This document shows positions 48,920 to 58,397 of a stretch of DNA of 64,000 nucleotides, one piece after another (position 1 is the first letter of the stretch; each line of letters begins with the position of its first letter). Both the position numbers and the translations under genes were made by a program. The notes beneath the pieces are model-generated. The model was not told the origin of the DNA. It made no database searches and saw only the letters and a program-made list of their open reading frames with translations. Origin of the DNA: Kribbella sp. ALI-6-A (GTDB lineage Bacteria > Actinomycetota > Actinomycetes > Propionibacteriales > Kribbellaceae); contig NZ_MTQN01000012.1 in the NCBI RefSeq assembly GCF_001984195.1, positions 1,860,001-1,924,000 on the forward strand, given 5' to 3'.

Positions 48920-50274
48920 CGTCGTCCCTCCCCCTCGGCCGGCGGTTTCATCGAGAACATCACCGCCGCGCCCACCACCATCGTCACACCCACCACAACC
49001 AGCGGCCCGGTACCCACGTCGGCCACCGCCAGTACGAGCACGGTGAGGAACGAGACGGTCGCCAGCAGCGGCACCACCACCCGCTGCACGACCCGGCCGC
49101 GCAGCTCGCCGCTGAAGTAGAACGGGACGGCCAGCGCGGTCGCCAGGTAGTAGAGCGAGACCAGGATGGACACCGCGGCGACGGAGTCGGCCAGTACGGC
49201 GTCAGAGGTGAGCACGAGCGTCACGTAGACCAGCACGCTGGCGGCCGCGAACACCCAGGTCGACACACTCGGCGTCTGGTACCGCTTGGAGATCCGCGCG
49301 AACCGGCCCGGGAAGGCGTCCCGCCGGGCCATCGACAGCATCGTCCGGGCCGTCGGCAGGATCGTGGTCTGGGTCGACGCGAGCGCGGACACCAGGACGG
49401 CGCCGATCAGCAGCTTGCCGCCGGCCGTGCCGAGCAGGTCCTCGCCGAGCACAGCCAGGAAGTCGTCGTCGGCGATCTCGGCCAGCGGCCCGGTCCCGGC
49501 GTACGCGACCGCGGCCCAGGCGACCACGACGTACAGGACAACCAGGATCGCGTTGGAGACCAGCGCGGCGATCGCGGGGGTGCTGCGCGGGTTGCGGGAC
49601 TCCTCGTTGACGCTGAAGGACGAGTCCCAGCCCCAGTAGAGGAACACCGCGACCAGGACTCCGGCGGCCCAGGCACCCTCGCCGGTGTCGGAGAACGCCG
49701 GGATGCTGAGGCTGCCGGCCTCGCGGAACGCCGCGACGACGAACCAGATCAGTGCGACCAGCTCGATCGACAGCAGCAGCAACTGGGTGCCGGCGGCGAC
49801 GCGGATACCGCGGTAGGCGAGCAGAGCCATCACCAGGATGAACGCCGTACCGAGGATGGCCTGGGCGAGCCGGGAGTTCTCCGCGCCGTCCATGCCGAGC
49901 AGCGCGTAGGTGTAGACCGAGGCGACCTGGGCGAGGTTGCTCATCACCAGTACGCAAGCCATGACCGTCGTCCAGCCGACCATTCGGCCGACACTCAGTC
50001 CGAACGCCTTCTCGGTCCAGGGGAACGTCGTACCGCAGTCGGGCTCGGCCCGGTTGAGCTCACGGAAGCAGAGCGCGACCAGGACGACCGGTACGGCGCT
50101 GGCGGCCAGGACGATCGGTGCGGCGGCTCCGGTGTAGGCGGCGAGCAGCCCGACCGACACCGCCAGCGAGTACGCCGGTGCGGTGGAGGAGACCCCGATC
50201 GCGGTCCCGGCTCCCACGCCCAGCGCGCCACGTCGCAGGTTACGGCCGCGCGACCGCGACTCGGTCGTCGTCAC
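48916..50274 (-). CDS. APC-superfamily amino acid/polyamine permease
   Basis: This 452-residue permease has about 12 membrane helices. GTG 50274 follows AGGGTGG by four bases and is preferred over the longer frame. The N-terminus GALGVGAGTAIGVSSTAPAYSLAVS matches APC helix one, and helix six contains YWGWDSSFSVNEESRNP, a substrate-site region. It is first in a three-gene operon with four-base overlap to the lipoprotein gene, so it may import or export the amine or amino acid used by the ATP-grasp ligase. Confidence 0.88.
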   Translation of the reverse strand: MTTTESRSRGRNLRRGALGVGAGTAIGVSSTAPAYSLAVSVGLLAAYTGAAAPIVLAASAVPVVLVALCFRELNRAEPDCGTTFPWTEKAFGLSVGRMVGWTTVMACVLVMSNLAQVASVYTYALLGMDGAENSRLAQAILGTAFILVMALLAYRGIRVAAGTQLLLLSIELVALIWFVVAAFREAGSLSIPAFSDTGEGAWAAGVLVAVFLYWGWDSSFSVNEESRNPRSTPAIAALVSNAILVVLYVVVAWAAVAYAGTGPLAEIADDDFLAVLGEDLLGTAGGKLLIGAVLVSALASTQTTILPTARTMLSMARRDAFPGRFARISKRYQTPSVSTWVFAAASVLVYVTLVLTSDAVLADSVAAVSILVSLYYLATALAVPFYFSGELRGRVVQRVVVPLLATVSFLTVLVLAVADVGTGPLVVVGVTMVVGAAVMFSMKPPAEGEGRR

Positions 50275-50364
50275 AGTGCCACCCTCTGGTTGCCGGACAT
50301 TCTGGTCAGCCCAGAGTGCCACCCCGGCGAGGGCACTGGCATCGGGCTGCCGCTTCTGACGTCC

Positions 50365-51231
50365 TCAGTGCCCCATCAGTTCCGTCACAGTCACCAGTTC
50401 GAAACCCTTCGCCCGGAGCGCCTTGACGATCGGCGGGATCGCCTCGTCGGTGAACGGCGCGTTGTCGCCGCCGTGCATGTGCAGGACGACGATCGAGCCG
50501 TTGCGGGCGTGCTGCAGGACCTGGTCGACGATGGACTTCGGCGACTTCGCGAAGCCGTCGGCGCCGGGCACGTCGAGGCCGACCGCGGTGACACCGGCCG
50601 GGGCGAGCTCGTGCAGCGCCGTACCGTCGTAGCAGCCGCCGGGGAAGCGGAACCAGCGGGTGGCGTGCGGGTCGAGGCGGTCGAGGATGGTGACGGCGCG
50701 GCGGACGTCGGAGAGCATCTCGGGCCGGGGGACGGTGCCGAGCGTGTAGCAGTGCTTGGTGAAGGCCCGGTGGTCGTAGGTGTGGGTGCCGAGCTCGAAG
50801 AGGGGATCCGCGGCGAGCTCACGGGTGCGCTCCGGGTACTGCTCCATCCACAGGCCGGTGAGGAAGAGCGTGGCCGGGACTTTCAGGTCGCGCAGGTGCC
50901 GGAAGAGCGCGTCGTTGTAGTAGGACTCGACCTTGCCGCTGGTGAGCCGGCGGCGCATGGCCGCGGTCAGGTCGGCGTCGAAGGTCAGCGCGATCCGCGG
51001 CTTGTCCCGCGGGCCGTGCTGCACGATCGGCATCAGGTTGGTCTGGTGCGACTGCCCGGGCCGGTCGATCGGCGTCGGCTTCGATGTCGGTGTCGGCTGC
51101 GGCGCCGGTGAGGTTGCCGTGGGTGTGGTCGTCGCCCGGGTCTGTGATGGTGGACTGTCTCCACAGCTGACCAGTAGTGCCGCCACGACCGCGCACAGCG
51201 CAGCCACCGTCCATCCCCGTGCCCCAGTCAC
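50365..51231 (-). CDS. Polysaccharide deacetylase (NodB domain) lipoprotein
   Basis: This 288-residue protein is best started at GTG 51231. A CATACT box lies eight bases before it and no ribosome binding site exists, pointing to leaderless translation. The signal peptide ends in the lipobox LLVSC (about residue 23). A Pro/Thr linker precedes the NodB domain (about 75-285): TFDADL, then GTHTYDH with metal-binding His residues, RFPGGCYD, and LHMHGG near the end. These enzymes remove acetyl groups from wall glycans or chitin-like polymers. It is divergent from the DUF2243 gene with 58 bases between starts. Confidence 0.87.
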   Translation of the reverse strand: MTGARGWTVAALCAVVAALLVSCGDSPPSQTRATTTPTATSPAPQPTPTSKPTPIDRPGQSHQTNLMPIVQHGPRDKPRIALTFDADLTAAMRRRLTSGKVESYYNDALFRHLRDLKVPATLFLTGLWMEQYPERTRELAADPLFELGTHTYDHRAFTKHCYTLGTVPRPEMLSDVRRAVTILDRLDPHATRWFRFPGGCYDGTALHELAPAGVTAVGLDVPGADGFAKSPKSIVDQVLQHARNGSIVVLHMHGGDNAPFTDEAIPPIVKALRAKGFELVTVTELMGH

Positions 51232-51289
51232 AAGCGACGAGTATGCCTGCGACAGGGGTAACCGCCGGTGAGCTGGGTACCTCCGCCGG

Positions 51290-51724
51290 ATGCCGCCCAC
51301 CCTGCTGCCCACCCGCTCGACCTGGGCCGGAGTCCTGATCGGCATCGGGACCGCAGCCTTCGTCGACGAGACCGTGTTCCACCAACTGCTGCACTGGCAC
51401 CACTTCTACGACCGGTCGACCCCGGCCGCGGGACTGGTCTCCGACGGCCTCTTCCACGCCTTCGGCTGGTTCGCCGTCGTGATCGGCCTGGTGATGTACG
51501 CCGATCTGCGGCGCCGCGACGGTCTGTCCCGCCGCCGACTGACGGCTGGTGTGCTGCTGGGCGCCGGCGTCTTCCAGCTGTACGACGGCACCGTGCAGCA
51601 CAAGCTGCTCGACCTGCACCAGATCCGCTACGGCGTCGACCTGACGGTCTACGACTGGACGTGGAACGTCCTGGCCGCGGTGATGGTCGTCGCCGGCGCG
51701 CTGCTGCTCCGGCGGCGCGCATGA
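51290..51724 (+). CDS. DUF2243 membrane protein
   Basis: This 144-residue protein has four membrane helices. Helix one and the next loop contain FVDETVFHQLLHWHHFYD, and helix three contains QLYDGTVQHKLLDLHQIRY. The many His and acidic residues are typical of DUF2243 and suggest metal or haem binding. It overlaps the CtaG-like gene by ATGA, a pairing I know from other actinobacteria. The function is unknown. Confidence 0.85.
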   Translation: MPPTLLPTRSTWAGVLIGIGTAAFVDETVFHQLLHWHHFYDRSTPAAGLVSDGLFHAFGWFAVVIGLVMYADLRRRDGLSRRRLTAGVLLGAGVFQLYDGTVQHKLLDLHQIRYGVDLTVYDWTWNVLAAVMVVAGALLLRRRA

Positions 51725-52494
51725 TCGGGATGCACGCCGCGCACTCCAGCGGCTCAGCGGCGGGCCTCGTACCAGCGCTCGCTGTGGCGGTGGCCTACGT
51801 CTGGGCAGCGCAGCGGCTGCGTCGGCGAGGTGACAGCTGGTCCGGCTGGCGGACCCTGTCGTTCGTGGTCGGCGTTCTGGCGCTGGGGGCGGTGCTCCAG
51901 CTGCCCGATGGCGAGTTCACCGCCCACATGACCCAGCACCTGGTGATCGGAATGCTCGCGCCGTTGCTGATCGTCCTGGCGCGGCCGTTCACCCTGATGC
52001 TCCGCGTCCTGCCGCCGAGCTCATCCCGACGGGCCCTGCTCCGCGTCGTCCACTCCCGCTGGTCCGGCTGGCTGATCAGCCTCCCGGTCGTCGCTGTACT
52101 CGAGGCCGGCAGCCTCTGGGCGCTCTACCGGACACCTCTGTTCGCCAGCACCCAGCAACACCCCTGGCTCCATGCGCTGGTTCACCTGCACGTCCTACTG
52201 ACCGGACTGCTCTTCACCTTCGCGATCTGCCAGCTCGACCCAGTACGCCGCCGCTACGGCCTCCTGCCGCGCGCCGCGACGGTCGTGCTCACCGGCGCGG
52301 CGCACGCCGTACTGGCCAAGTCGCTGTACGCCGAACCGCCGCCCGGCACGACCTTCACCCCAGCGGACCTGGCTGCGGGCGCCAAGCTCATGTACTACGG
52401 CGGCGACGTGGTGGAGATCGCTCTGGCCGTGGTGCTCGCCCTCCAGTGGTACCGGGCTGAGGGGCGTGCCTTGGCCCGCACGCAAGCCGTCTAG
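51721..52494 (+). CDS. CtaG-family cytochrome c oxidase assembly protein (caa3 type)
   Basis: This 257-residue protein has about seven membrane helices. Conserved elements include HMTQHLVIGMLAPLL, HALVHLHVLLTGLLF and the C-terminal YYGGDVVEIALAV. In Bacillus CtaG helps build the caa3 oxidase copper centre. It is coupled to the DUF2243 gene. The frame also opens upstream in another gene's shadow, so ATG 51721 is fixed by the overlap. It ends four bases inside the convergent merR gene. Confidence 0.86.
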   Translation: MIGMHAAHSSGSAAGLVPALAVAVAYVWAAQRLRRRGDSWSGWRTLSFVVGVLALGAVLQLPDGEFTAHMTQHLVIGMLAPLLIVLARPFTLMLRVLPPSSSRRALLRVVHSRWSGWLISLPVVAVLEAGSLWALYRTPLFASTQQHPWLHALVHLHVLLTGLLFTFAICQLDPVRRRYGLLPRAATVVLTGAAHAVLAKSLYAEPPPGTTFTPADLAAGAKLMYYGGDVVEIALAVVLALQWYRAEGRALARTQAV

Positions 52495-53327
52495 CGACCT
52501 ACGGCCTCCAGGTACCACCGCAGTGCCGCCGCTGGGCTGTCCGGCGACGCCCAGCCGTTCACCACCGCCAGCAGTTCGAAGTAACGCTCCCGCCGTGCAT
52601 CCGCAGCGAGCACGAGGCGGTCCACGTCCACCGCCCCCACTGCCTCGACATAGGCGGCCGCTTCTGCCGATCGGGGTTCGATCCCCGCCGCGATCGCCGG
52701 TCCCACCACCCGCCGGATCACCGCCACGTCGTGCGGCCGCAGCCCGCTCCCGACGTACCCGTCCACCAGTTCTCGCATCAACCCGCCGAACTGCTCGTTC
52801 CGCACGAGCTCGACCAGGTCGGCCCAAGCGGCGATCTGCGCGTCGGTCGGCTCGTCCGGCAACTCGGGCACCATCGACCGCCTGGCCGCGGCCAGCGACG
52901 GATCGGCCCGCTCGAACACCGCCGTCAGGAACTCGTCGACCAGCGCCGTCCGCTCCGTCTCGGACATCCGAGCGAACCGATGCAGCCTGTCCAGCGCCCC
53001 GGCGTCCGCGTCTCGCTCCGCCGCCATCGCGAGCACCACGCGACGCATCCGCAACTGCCGGATCTGGACGTTGAGCGCCTCCGCCTGGGTGGCCGCCACC
53101 TCGGTCAACGACCGGCGGCCGTCCAGCACCTGCTGGACGATCGCCAACGGCAGACCGAGGTCGCGCAGCGTGCGGATCAGCTCCAGCCGGGCCAGCGCCT
53201 GGGCGTCGTAGCGGCGGTGGCCCGTGGCGGAGCGAGTGCTGGGCACGACCCCTCGATCGGAGTAGAAGCGGATGGTCTTCACCGTCAGGCCCGTCCGCCG
53301 GGACAGTTCGCCGATCGAGTAGGTCAT
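52491..53327 (-). CDS. MerR-family regulator
   Basis: This 278-residue protein has an N-terminal MerR winged helix (1-70: YSIGELSRRTGLTVKTIRFY, with ATGHRRYD) and a dimerisation coil (about 75-110). The C-terminal part of about 165 residues is helical and resembles the TipAS/multidrug-sensing group. It has no cysteine cluster for metals. It lies 34 bases behind the beta-mannosidase gene on the same strand, with ATG 53327, and could be read with it. The ligand is unknown. Confidence 0.87.
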   Translation of the reverse strand: MTYSIGELSRRTGLTVKTIRFYSDRGVVPSTRSATGHRRYDAQALARLELIRTLRDLGLPLAIVQQVLDGRRSLTEVAATQAEALNVQIRQLRMRRVVLAMAAERDADAGALDRLHRFARMSETERTALVDEFLTAVFERADPSLAAARRSMVPELPDEPTDAQIAAWADLVELVRNEQFGGLMRELVDGYVGSGLRPHDVAVIRRVVGPAIAAGIEPRSAEAAAYVEAVGAVDVDRLVLAADARRERYFELLAVVNGWASPDSPAAALRWYLEAVGR

Positions 53328-53361
53328 GCCGCCAACAATGCGGTCTCCACCCAGGGGAGAT

Positions 53362-55836
53362 TCAAGCCACCAGATCGTTGGCCGAGCGCAGCACCGGTAC
53401 GCCGACCTCCGCCGGGGCCGACGCGCCGGTCACGTGGAAGGTGTGCGAGTCGCCCGCGGACAAGGTGATCAGGCAGCTGTCGACCGTCGCGGCCGGGTCG
53501 AGGCGGTCGGGGAAGAGCGCCACGTCCTTGGCCAGCGCGGTGGCCGTCACCGTCACGTCGTAGCCGCCGTCGACGGCCGTCACGGACGCGGTGTAGGCGT
53601 CCCCGGCCAGCTGCAGCGATGTGTCCTCGACGAAGTACCAGTACGCCGTACTGCCGTCCTCGCCGCGCACCTCGACGTACTCCGCGGCCGGATCGCCAGG
53701 CGTGGCGATCGACTCCGGCAGCGAGTTCAGCACCGCGGACCGCGGACCGACCTCGAGCGCGAAGGTCTCCTGCGCCAGCACGGCGCCGCCGGCGGACGTG
53801 CTGCGGCGCGCGACGGTGATCGACGTCGACCAGGCCTCGTCGGTGTCGTTGTGCCCGGCAACCACCAGGCCGTCCTCGCGCGGCTGCACGGTCAGCAGGC
53901 GATCGGCGTACGCGTGCTTGAGCGCGAACCACAACGGCTTGCGGATCCCGTGCCCGTCGACGGCGGCCCAGGAGATCACCGGCCAGTTGTCGTTCAGCTG
54001 CCAGACGATCGTGCCGGTGTTCAGCGGGAACAGGCTGCGCCAGTGCTCGATGCCGTAGGTGACGGCGCGGGCCTGGTTCAGCTGGGTCGTCCAGTGCCAG
54101 TCATCGATGTTCTTCCACAGCGGCAGGTGCTCACCGAGCCCACGCTCGAGCTTGAGGTTGCCCTCGAACGCCTTCTGGTGCACGAGCATCTGCTCGCCGT
54201 ACGGGTCGAGCGGCTCGTCGTGCACCACCGAGGTCAGCGTCGACCAGGCCGGCGGCCCCTGGAACCCGAACTCCGACACGAACCGCGCCTTGTACTTGCG
54301 GTACGTCGAGTAGTCGACCTGGTTCCAGACGTCCCAGACATGCATCGTGCCGTTGCGCTCGTCGTTGGGGTGGATGAAGTGGTCGTAGGAGTACGGGCTG
54401 CCCGGCGAGTACGGCGTGCGCGGGTCGAGCTCCGCGACGATCTTCGGCAGCAGGTCGAAGTAGTAGCCCTCGCCCCACGTCCGGCCCGCGAGCGGCTGCC
54501 GCCAGCCCCACTCGACGTAGCCCCAGATGTTCTCGTTGTTGCCGTTCCAGATCGCCAGACTGGCGTGCCGGCTGAGTCGCGTGACGGCCTGTCGCGCCTC
54601 GGCCTCGACCTCGCTGCGCAGCGGCTCCTCCTCCGAGTACGCCGCGCAGGCGAACAGGAAGTCCTGCCAGACCAGGACGCCGAGCTCGTCGCAGACGTCG
54701 TAGAAGTCGTCGGACTCGTAGATGCCGCCGCCCCAGACCCGGAGCAGGTTCATCTCGGCGTCGATCGCGTCGGCGATGCTGCGCTCGTACGTCGACCGGT
54801 TCAGCCGGGTGACGAACGCGTCGTCGGGGATCCAGTTCGCGCCGCGGACGTAGATCGGCTTGCCGTTCACCGACAACACGAACGGGCCGCCGTGCTCGTC
54901 CGGTGCGACGTCCATCGTGATGGTCCGGAAGCCGACCCGGCCGCTCCAGCCGTCAGTCTGCTCGCCGGCCCGCAGCGACACCGTCACGTCGTACAGAGGC
55001 TGCTCGCCGTGGCCGCGCGGCCACCACTTGGCGACGTTGTCGACGGTCGCCTTGATCCCGGCCTCTTCGGTGCCGGCGGCAACCGTCATCTCGGTCGTGG
55101 TGCCGCCGACCTCGACGGTGAGCGTCGCGTCGGCAGTGAACCCCTCGGCCCAGGCCAGCGCGACCTTGGTGTCCAGTACGCCGTGGTCGCCGTCGAGCCC
55201 GGCGAGCGGGCGGACGGTGTCGATCCGCACGCCGGTCCAGGACTCGATCCGGATCGGCCGCCAGACGCCGACGGTCGCGACGTCCGGTCCCCAATCCCAG
55301 CCGAAGTTGCTGGCCATCTTGCGGATCGCGTTGTACGGGTGCAGGTTCGTGTGCGGCCAGAGCCCGAGCTGCTCGGCCAGCTGGTCCGCGGTGTCCGCCG
55401 GGCCGGCGAACTCGATCACCAGCTCGTTGCGCTCGGCAACGAGCAGTGCGGTGACGTCGAACCGGTACGAGCGGTGCTGGTTCCAGGTCTTGGCGATCTC
55501 GGTGCCGTTCAGGGTGACGGTCGCGGCCGTGTCCAGGCCCTCGGCCACCAGTTCCTGGACGGCGTGGCCGTCGGGCTGCCAGTCGAACTCGGTCCGGTAG
55601 CTCCAGCGGGTCCGGCCGATCCAATGCAGCTTGTTCTCGTTGGCGCCGTCGAACGGGTCGGGGACGACCCCGGCGGCCAGCAGGTCGGTGTGGACCTCAC
55701 CCGGCACGGTCGCGGCGACCGGCGCGGCCAGGATCGCACTGTGCCGGTCGGGCACCGGACCGTCGACGGCGCGCACGGTCCACGCGAGCCCACCGTCGGT
55801 GGTCAGCGGGACATGGCGAGGAGAGCTGAGGTTCAC
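53362..55836 (-). CDS. Glycoside hydrolase family 2 beta-mannosidase
   Basis: This 824-residue retaining enzyme hydrolyses terminal beta-mannosides. The N-terminal jelly roll (about 1-190), immunoglobulin-like domain (about 200-300) and TIM barrel (about 305-610) are in order. ANWIPDD and LLRVWGGGIYESD are hallmarks of beta-mannosidases, the acid/base Glu434 is in WNGNNE, and the nucleophile Glu522 is in VSEFGFQG. There is no signal peptide, so it is cytosolic and works on imported oligosaccharides. It lies downstream of esterase, dehydrogenase and isomerase genes in a mannoside cluster. Confidence 0.92.
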   Translation of the reverse strand: MNLSSPRHVPLTTDGGLAWTVRAVDGPVPDRHSAILAAPVAATVPGEVHTDLLAAGVVPDPFDGANENKLHWIGRTRWSYRTEFDWQPDGHAVQELVAEGLDTAATVTLNGTEIAKTWNQHRSYRFDVTALLVAERNELVIEFAGPADTADQLAEQLGLWPHTNLHPYNAIRKMASNFGWDWGPDVATVGVWRPIRIESWTGVRIDTVRPLAGLDGDHGVLDTKVALAWAEGFTADATLTVEVGGTTTEMTVAAGTEEAGIKATVDNVAKWWPRGHGEQPLYDVTVSLRAGEQTDGWSGRVGFRTITMDVAPDEHGGPFVLSVNGKPIYVRGANWIPDDAFVTRLNRSTYERSIADAIDAEMNLLRVWGGGIYESDDFYDVCDELGVLVWQDFLFACAAYSEEEPLRSEVEAEARQAVTRLSRHASLAIWNGNNENIWGYVEWGWRQPLAGRTWGEGYYFDLLPKIVAELDPRTPYSPGSPYSYDHFIHPNDERNGTMHVWDVWNQVDYSTYRKYKARFVSEFGFQGPPAWSTLTSVVHDEPLDPYGEQMLVHQKAFEGNLKLERGLGEHLPLWKNIDDWHWTTQLNQARAVTYGIEHWRSLFPLNTGTIVWQLNDNWPVISWAAVDGHGIRKPLWFALKHAYADRLLTVQPREDGLVVAGHNDTDEAWSTSITVARRSTSAGGAVLAQETFALEVGPRSAVLNSLPESIATPGDPAAEYVEVRGEDGSTAYWYFVEDTSLQLAGDAYTASVTAVDGGYDVTVTATALAKDVALFPDRLDPAATVDSCLITLSAGDSHTFHVTGASAPAEVGVPVLRSANDLVA

Positions 55837-55854
55837 GAGGGGTCTCTTTCGGAA

Positions 55855-55872
55855 GAGTTACTTAACAGACTC
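55855..55872. promoter_or_regulatory. Possible operator before beta-mannosidase
   Basis: GAGT and ACTC bracket the palindrome GTTA-CT-TAAC in the 58-base gap upstream of the beta-mannosidase gene, the most AT-rich spot nearby. It shares TTAA-type words with the LacI-like site at 58398 but is not a close match. Confidence 0.3.
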
Positions 55873-55894
55873 AATAAATTCTAGAGCCCGGGAA

Positions 55895-56506
55895 TCAGGA
55901 AAAGACAGTCCGTTGCCAGAGGTCGGCCAGCAGCCGGTGACCGGCGGCCGTCGGGTGCACGCCGTCGTCGGCGAGTGTCTCCGGGCCGACTTCCGCGGCT
56001 CGGGCAGTGAACTCGACGTCGGCCGGGACCAGCAGCGCGCCGTACTCGCCGGCCAATCGGCGGACCACCTCGAGCTTGGGGTCCAGATCCTCGCGCCAGC
56101 CGCGCTGCTCGTCCTTCACCGGGACGAGGAACGGCTCGACCAGCACCAGACGGACCTGCCGCAGGGGATCGAGCAGCTTGCGGTACGCCGCCTCGAACTG
56201 CTCCGCCGAGGTCGGGTCGTTCTCGTCGTACCGGCGCCAGGTGTCGTTGATCCCGATCAGCACCGAGACCAGGTCGGGGGAGTGGGCGAGCACGTCGGTC
56301 TCCCAGCGAGCGACCAGGTCGACGGCGCGGTTGCCGCTGATCCCGGCGTTCAGGATCATCGGGCGGCTCGTGCCCAGGTCGTCGTACAGGTACTTCACGT
56401 AGCCGTCGCCCAGGCCGGCCGGGTCGTCGCGCCGGCCGCAGTCGGTGACCGAATCCCCGGCGAACACGATGGTTCGCCGGGGATCCAGAAGGTTGTCCGT
56501 GGTCAC
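55895..56506 (-). CDS. SGNH/GDSL-family esterase
   Basis: This 203-residue cytosolic hydrolase starts at GTG 56506, overlapping the stop of the dehydrogenase gene by four bases. Block I FAGDSVTD holds the nucleophile Ser (about residue 19). GISGNR and IGINDTW give the oxyanion Gly and Asn, and DDGVHPTAAGH carries the Asp and His. Such enzymes often remove acetyl groups from mannan or xylan oligosaccharides, which suits the adjacent beta-mannosidase. Confidence 0.9.
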   Translation of the reverse strand: MTTDNLLDPRRTIVFAGDSVTDCGRRDDPAGLGDGYVKYLYDDLGTSRPMILNAGISGNRAVDLVARWETDVLAHSPDLVSVLIGINDTWRRYDENDPTSAEQFEAAYRKLLDPLRQVRLVLVEPFLVPVKDEQRGWREDLDPKLEVVRRLAGEYGALLVPADVEFTARAAEVGPETLADDGVHPTAAGHRLLADLWQRTVFS

Positions 56507-57600
56507 AGAGTGGCCGCGTTCACGTCCCAGTCGTCCGGCAGGACCGGCGACTGCTCGACCGTGCTGGTGACGTCGACGAACGCCCCGGTGTCGATCGACT
56601 CGGTGATGGAGGCCATCACATCGACGATGTGGAACGCCAGCGCGCCGGTGGCCCGGTGCGGCCGGTCGGCCCGGATCGCCCGCGCCATCTCCAGTACGCC
56701 GGTCCCGCGCTCGGCCGTCGCCTCGGTGGTGGCGACGGTCTCCCAGTCGTCCCCGCCGCGGCGGCGGATCTTGATCTCCCCGTCGAACCGGTTCGGGTCC
56801 GGGACGGCCAGGGTCGCCTCGGAGCCGGTGATCTCGACGAACCCGGCCCGCGGCAGCGGCGAGTCGAAGCTGAAGATGCTCTGCGACGACTGCCCCGACT
56901 CGAACCGCGCGATCGCGCTGACGTGCGTCGGCACGGTGACGTCGAACTCGGTGCCGGCCAGCGGCCCCGAACCGATCGTGCGCTTGTCGCGCGACTTCGA
57001 GCCCAGGCCCGCGACTGCCGCGACCGGGCCGAACAGCTGCACCAGCGTGGTCAGGTAGTACGGACCGATGTCCCACAGCGGTCCGGCGCCTTCCTGGAAC
57101 AGGAACGCCGGATTCGGGTGCCAGGACTCCGGACCGGGCGACTGCATCAGGGTGAGTGCGGTCAGCGGCGTACCGATGTCACCCTTCTCGATGATCCGGC
57201 GCGACTCCTGCAGGCCCGGGCCGAGAATCGTGTCCGGCGCGCAGCCGAGCCGCAGTCCCGCGTCCTGGGCGGTGGCGAGCAGCTTGAGGCCGCTCTCCTG
57301 GTCGAGCGAGAACGGCTTCTCGCTCCACACGTGCTTGCCCGCGGCAATCGCCGCCAGTGCCACCTCGACGTGCGCGATCGGAATGGTCAGGTTGACCACG
57401 ATCTCGACGTCGGCGTTGTTCAGCACGGCCTCGGGACCGCCGTGCGCGGGGATTCCGTACTCCTCGGCCTTCGCCTTGGCCGCCTCCGGCCGCAGGTCGC
57501 CGATCGCGACGACGCTGAGGTCGGGGAAGCTCTGCATGCTCTTGATGTAGGCGTCGGAGATCACTCCGGCGCCGATGACGCCTACCCCGACCGGGCTCAT
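56503..57600 (-). CDS. Gfo/Idh/MocA-family sugar oxidoreductase
   Basis: This 365-residue NAD(P)-dependent dehydrogenase has a Rossmann domain (about 1-125, VGVIGAGVISDAYIKS) and a beta-sheet substrate domain. The consensus EKPFSLD appears as WSEKPFSLDQ, giving the catalytic Lys near residue 94. Downstream the WDIGPYYLT segment carries the Asp/His-region residues. It overlaps the isomerase gene by ATGA and the esterase by four bases. It probably oxidises or epimerises a sugar from the mannoside pathway. Confidence 0.9.
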   Translation of the reverse strand: MSPVGVGVIGAGVISDAYIKSMQSFPDLSVVAIGDLRPEAAKAKAEEYGIPAHGGPEAVLNNADVEIVVNLTIPIAHVEVALAAIAAGKHVWSEKPFSLDQESGLKLLATAQDAGLRLGCAPDTILGPGLQESRRIIEKGDIGTPLTALTLMQSPGPESWHPNPAFLFQEGAGPLWDIGPYYLTTLVQLFGPVAAVAGLGSKSRDKRTIGSGPLAGTEFDVTVPTHVSAIARFESGQSSQSIFSFDSPLPRAGFVEITGSEATLAVPDPNRFDGEIKIRRRGGDDWETVATTEATAERGTGVLEMARAIRADRPHRATGALAFHIVDVMASITESIDTGAFVDVTSTVEQSPVLPDDWDVNAATL

Positions 57601-58343
57601 GCCTGGTCCTGCCCGGTGAGGTAGCGGAAGCTGCCCTCGACGGCGTCGAAGATCTCACCGGTGAAGTCGTCCAGCTCGACCACGCGCAGCGCGGTCGGCG
57701 CCGCGGCCAGGATGTCGTTGACGGCGATCGTGCCGGCGCCGACCGCGACCTGGGCCTTGTTGTCCAGCGTCCCGTCGCCGTCCTTGACGTGCAGCGCCTT
57801 CACCCGGTCACCGAGCCGGCCGAGCAGCGCCGGTACGTCGGCACCGCCGACGGCGGCCCAGTACGTGTCGACCTCGAGGATGACCTCGTCGGACAGGTTG
57901 TCGGCCAGGATCTCCAGCGCGTGCACGCCGTCGATCACCGACTCCAGCTCGAAGTGGTGGTTGTGGTAACCGACCGTGATGCCGTGCTCGGCACCTTGCT
58001 TCGCGGCGGCGTTCAGCCCTTCGGCGATCACCTTGATCTCGTCGACCGACTGCCACCGCGCCGGGTCGGTGTGCGGGTCGATGACCGTACCGATGCCCAG
58101 CTTCTTGGCCGCCTCGAAGATCGGCCCGCTGTCCTCGCGCAGCAGCCCCGCGTGCGTGCTCGGCGCCGTCAGACCGTACTTGGGCAGCGCGTCGGCCAGC
58201 TGACCGGCCAGATTCACCAGACCGAACGGCTCCACCTTGGTGAAACCGATCTCCGCGATCCGGGCCAGGGTGGCGTCGAAGTCCTCCTCCAGCTTGTACC
58301 GCACCGTGTAGAGCTGGAGGGACAGGTTGTCCACTGCGACCAT
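57597..58343 (-). CDS. Sugar phosphate isomerase/epimerase (AP endonuclease 2 family)
   Basis: This 248-residue TIM barrel is of the xylose-isomerase-like family. It starts at ATG 58343 after GAGGAG. Metal-ligand patterns include YHNHHFELE, EVDTYWAAVGG and KALHVKDGDG. Such proteins isomerise or epimerise sugars or inositols, or cleave keto-sugars together with Gfo/Idh/MocA partners. It is first in the operon and faces the lacI gene across the control region. Confidence 0.88.
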   Translation of the reverse strand: MVAVDNLSLQLYTVRYKLEEDFDATLARIAEIGFTKVEPFGLVNLAGQLADALPKYGLTAPSTHAGLLREDSGPIFEAAKKLGIGTVIDPHTDPARWQSVDEIKVIAEGLNAAAKQGAEHGITVGYHNHHFELESVIDGVHALEILADNLSDEVILEVDTYWAAVGGADVPALLGRLGDRVKALHVKDGDGTLDNKAQVAVGAGTIAVNDILAAAPTALRVVELDDFTGEIFDAVEGSFRYLTGQDQA

Positions 58344-58397
58344 TCTTCTCTCCTCGTCGCCAGGGTCCCTCCGCTGCCCAGAGAACCCCCGGCCTCG

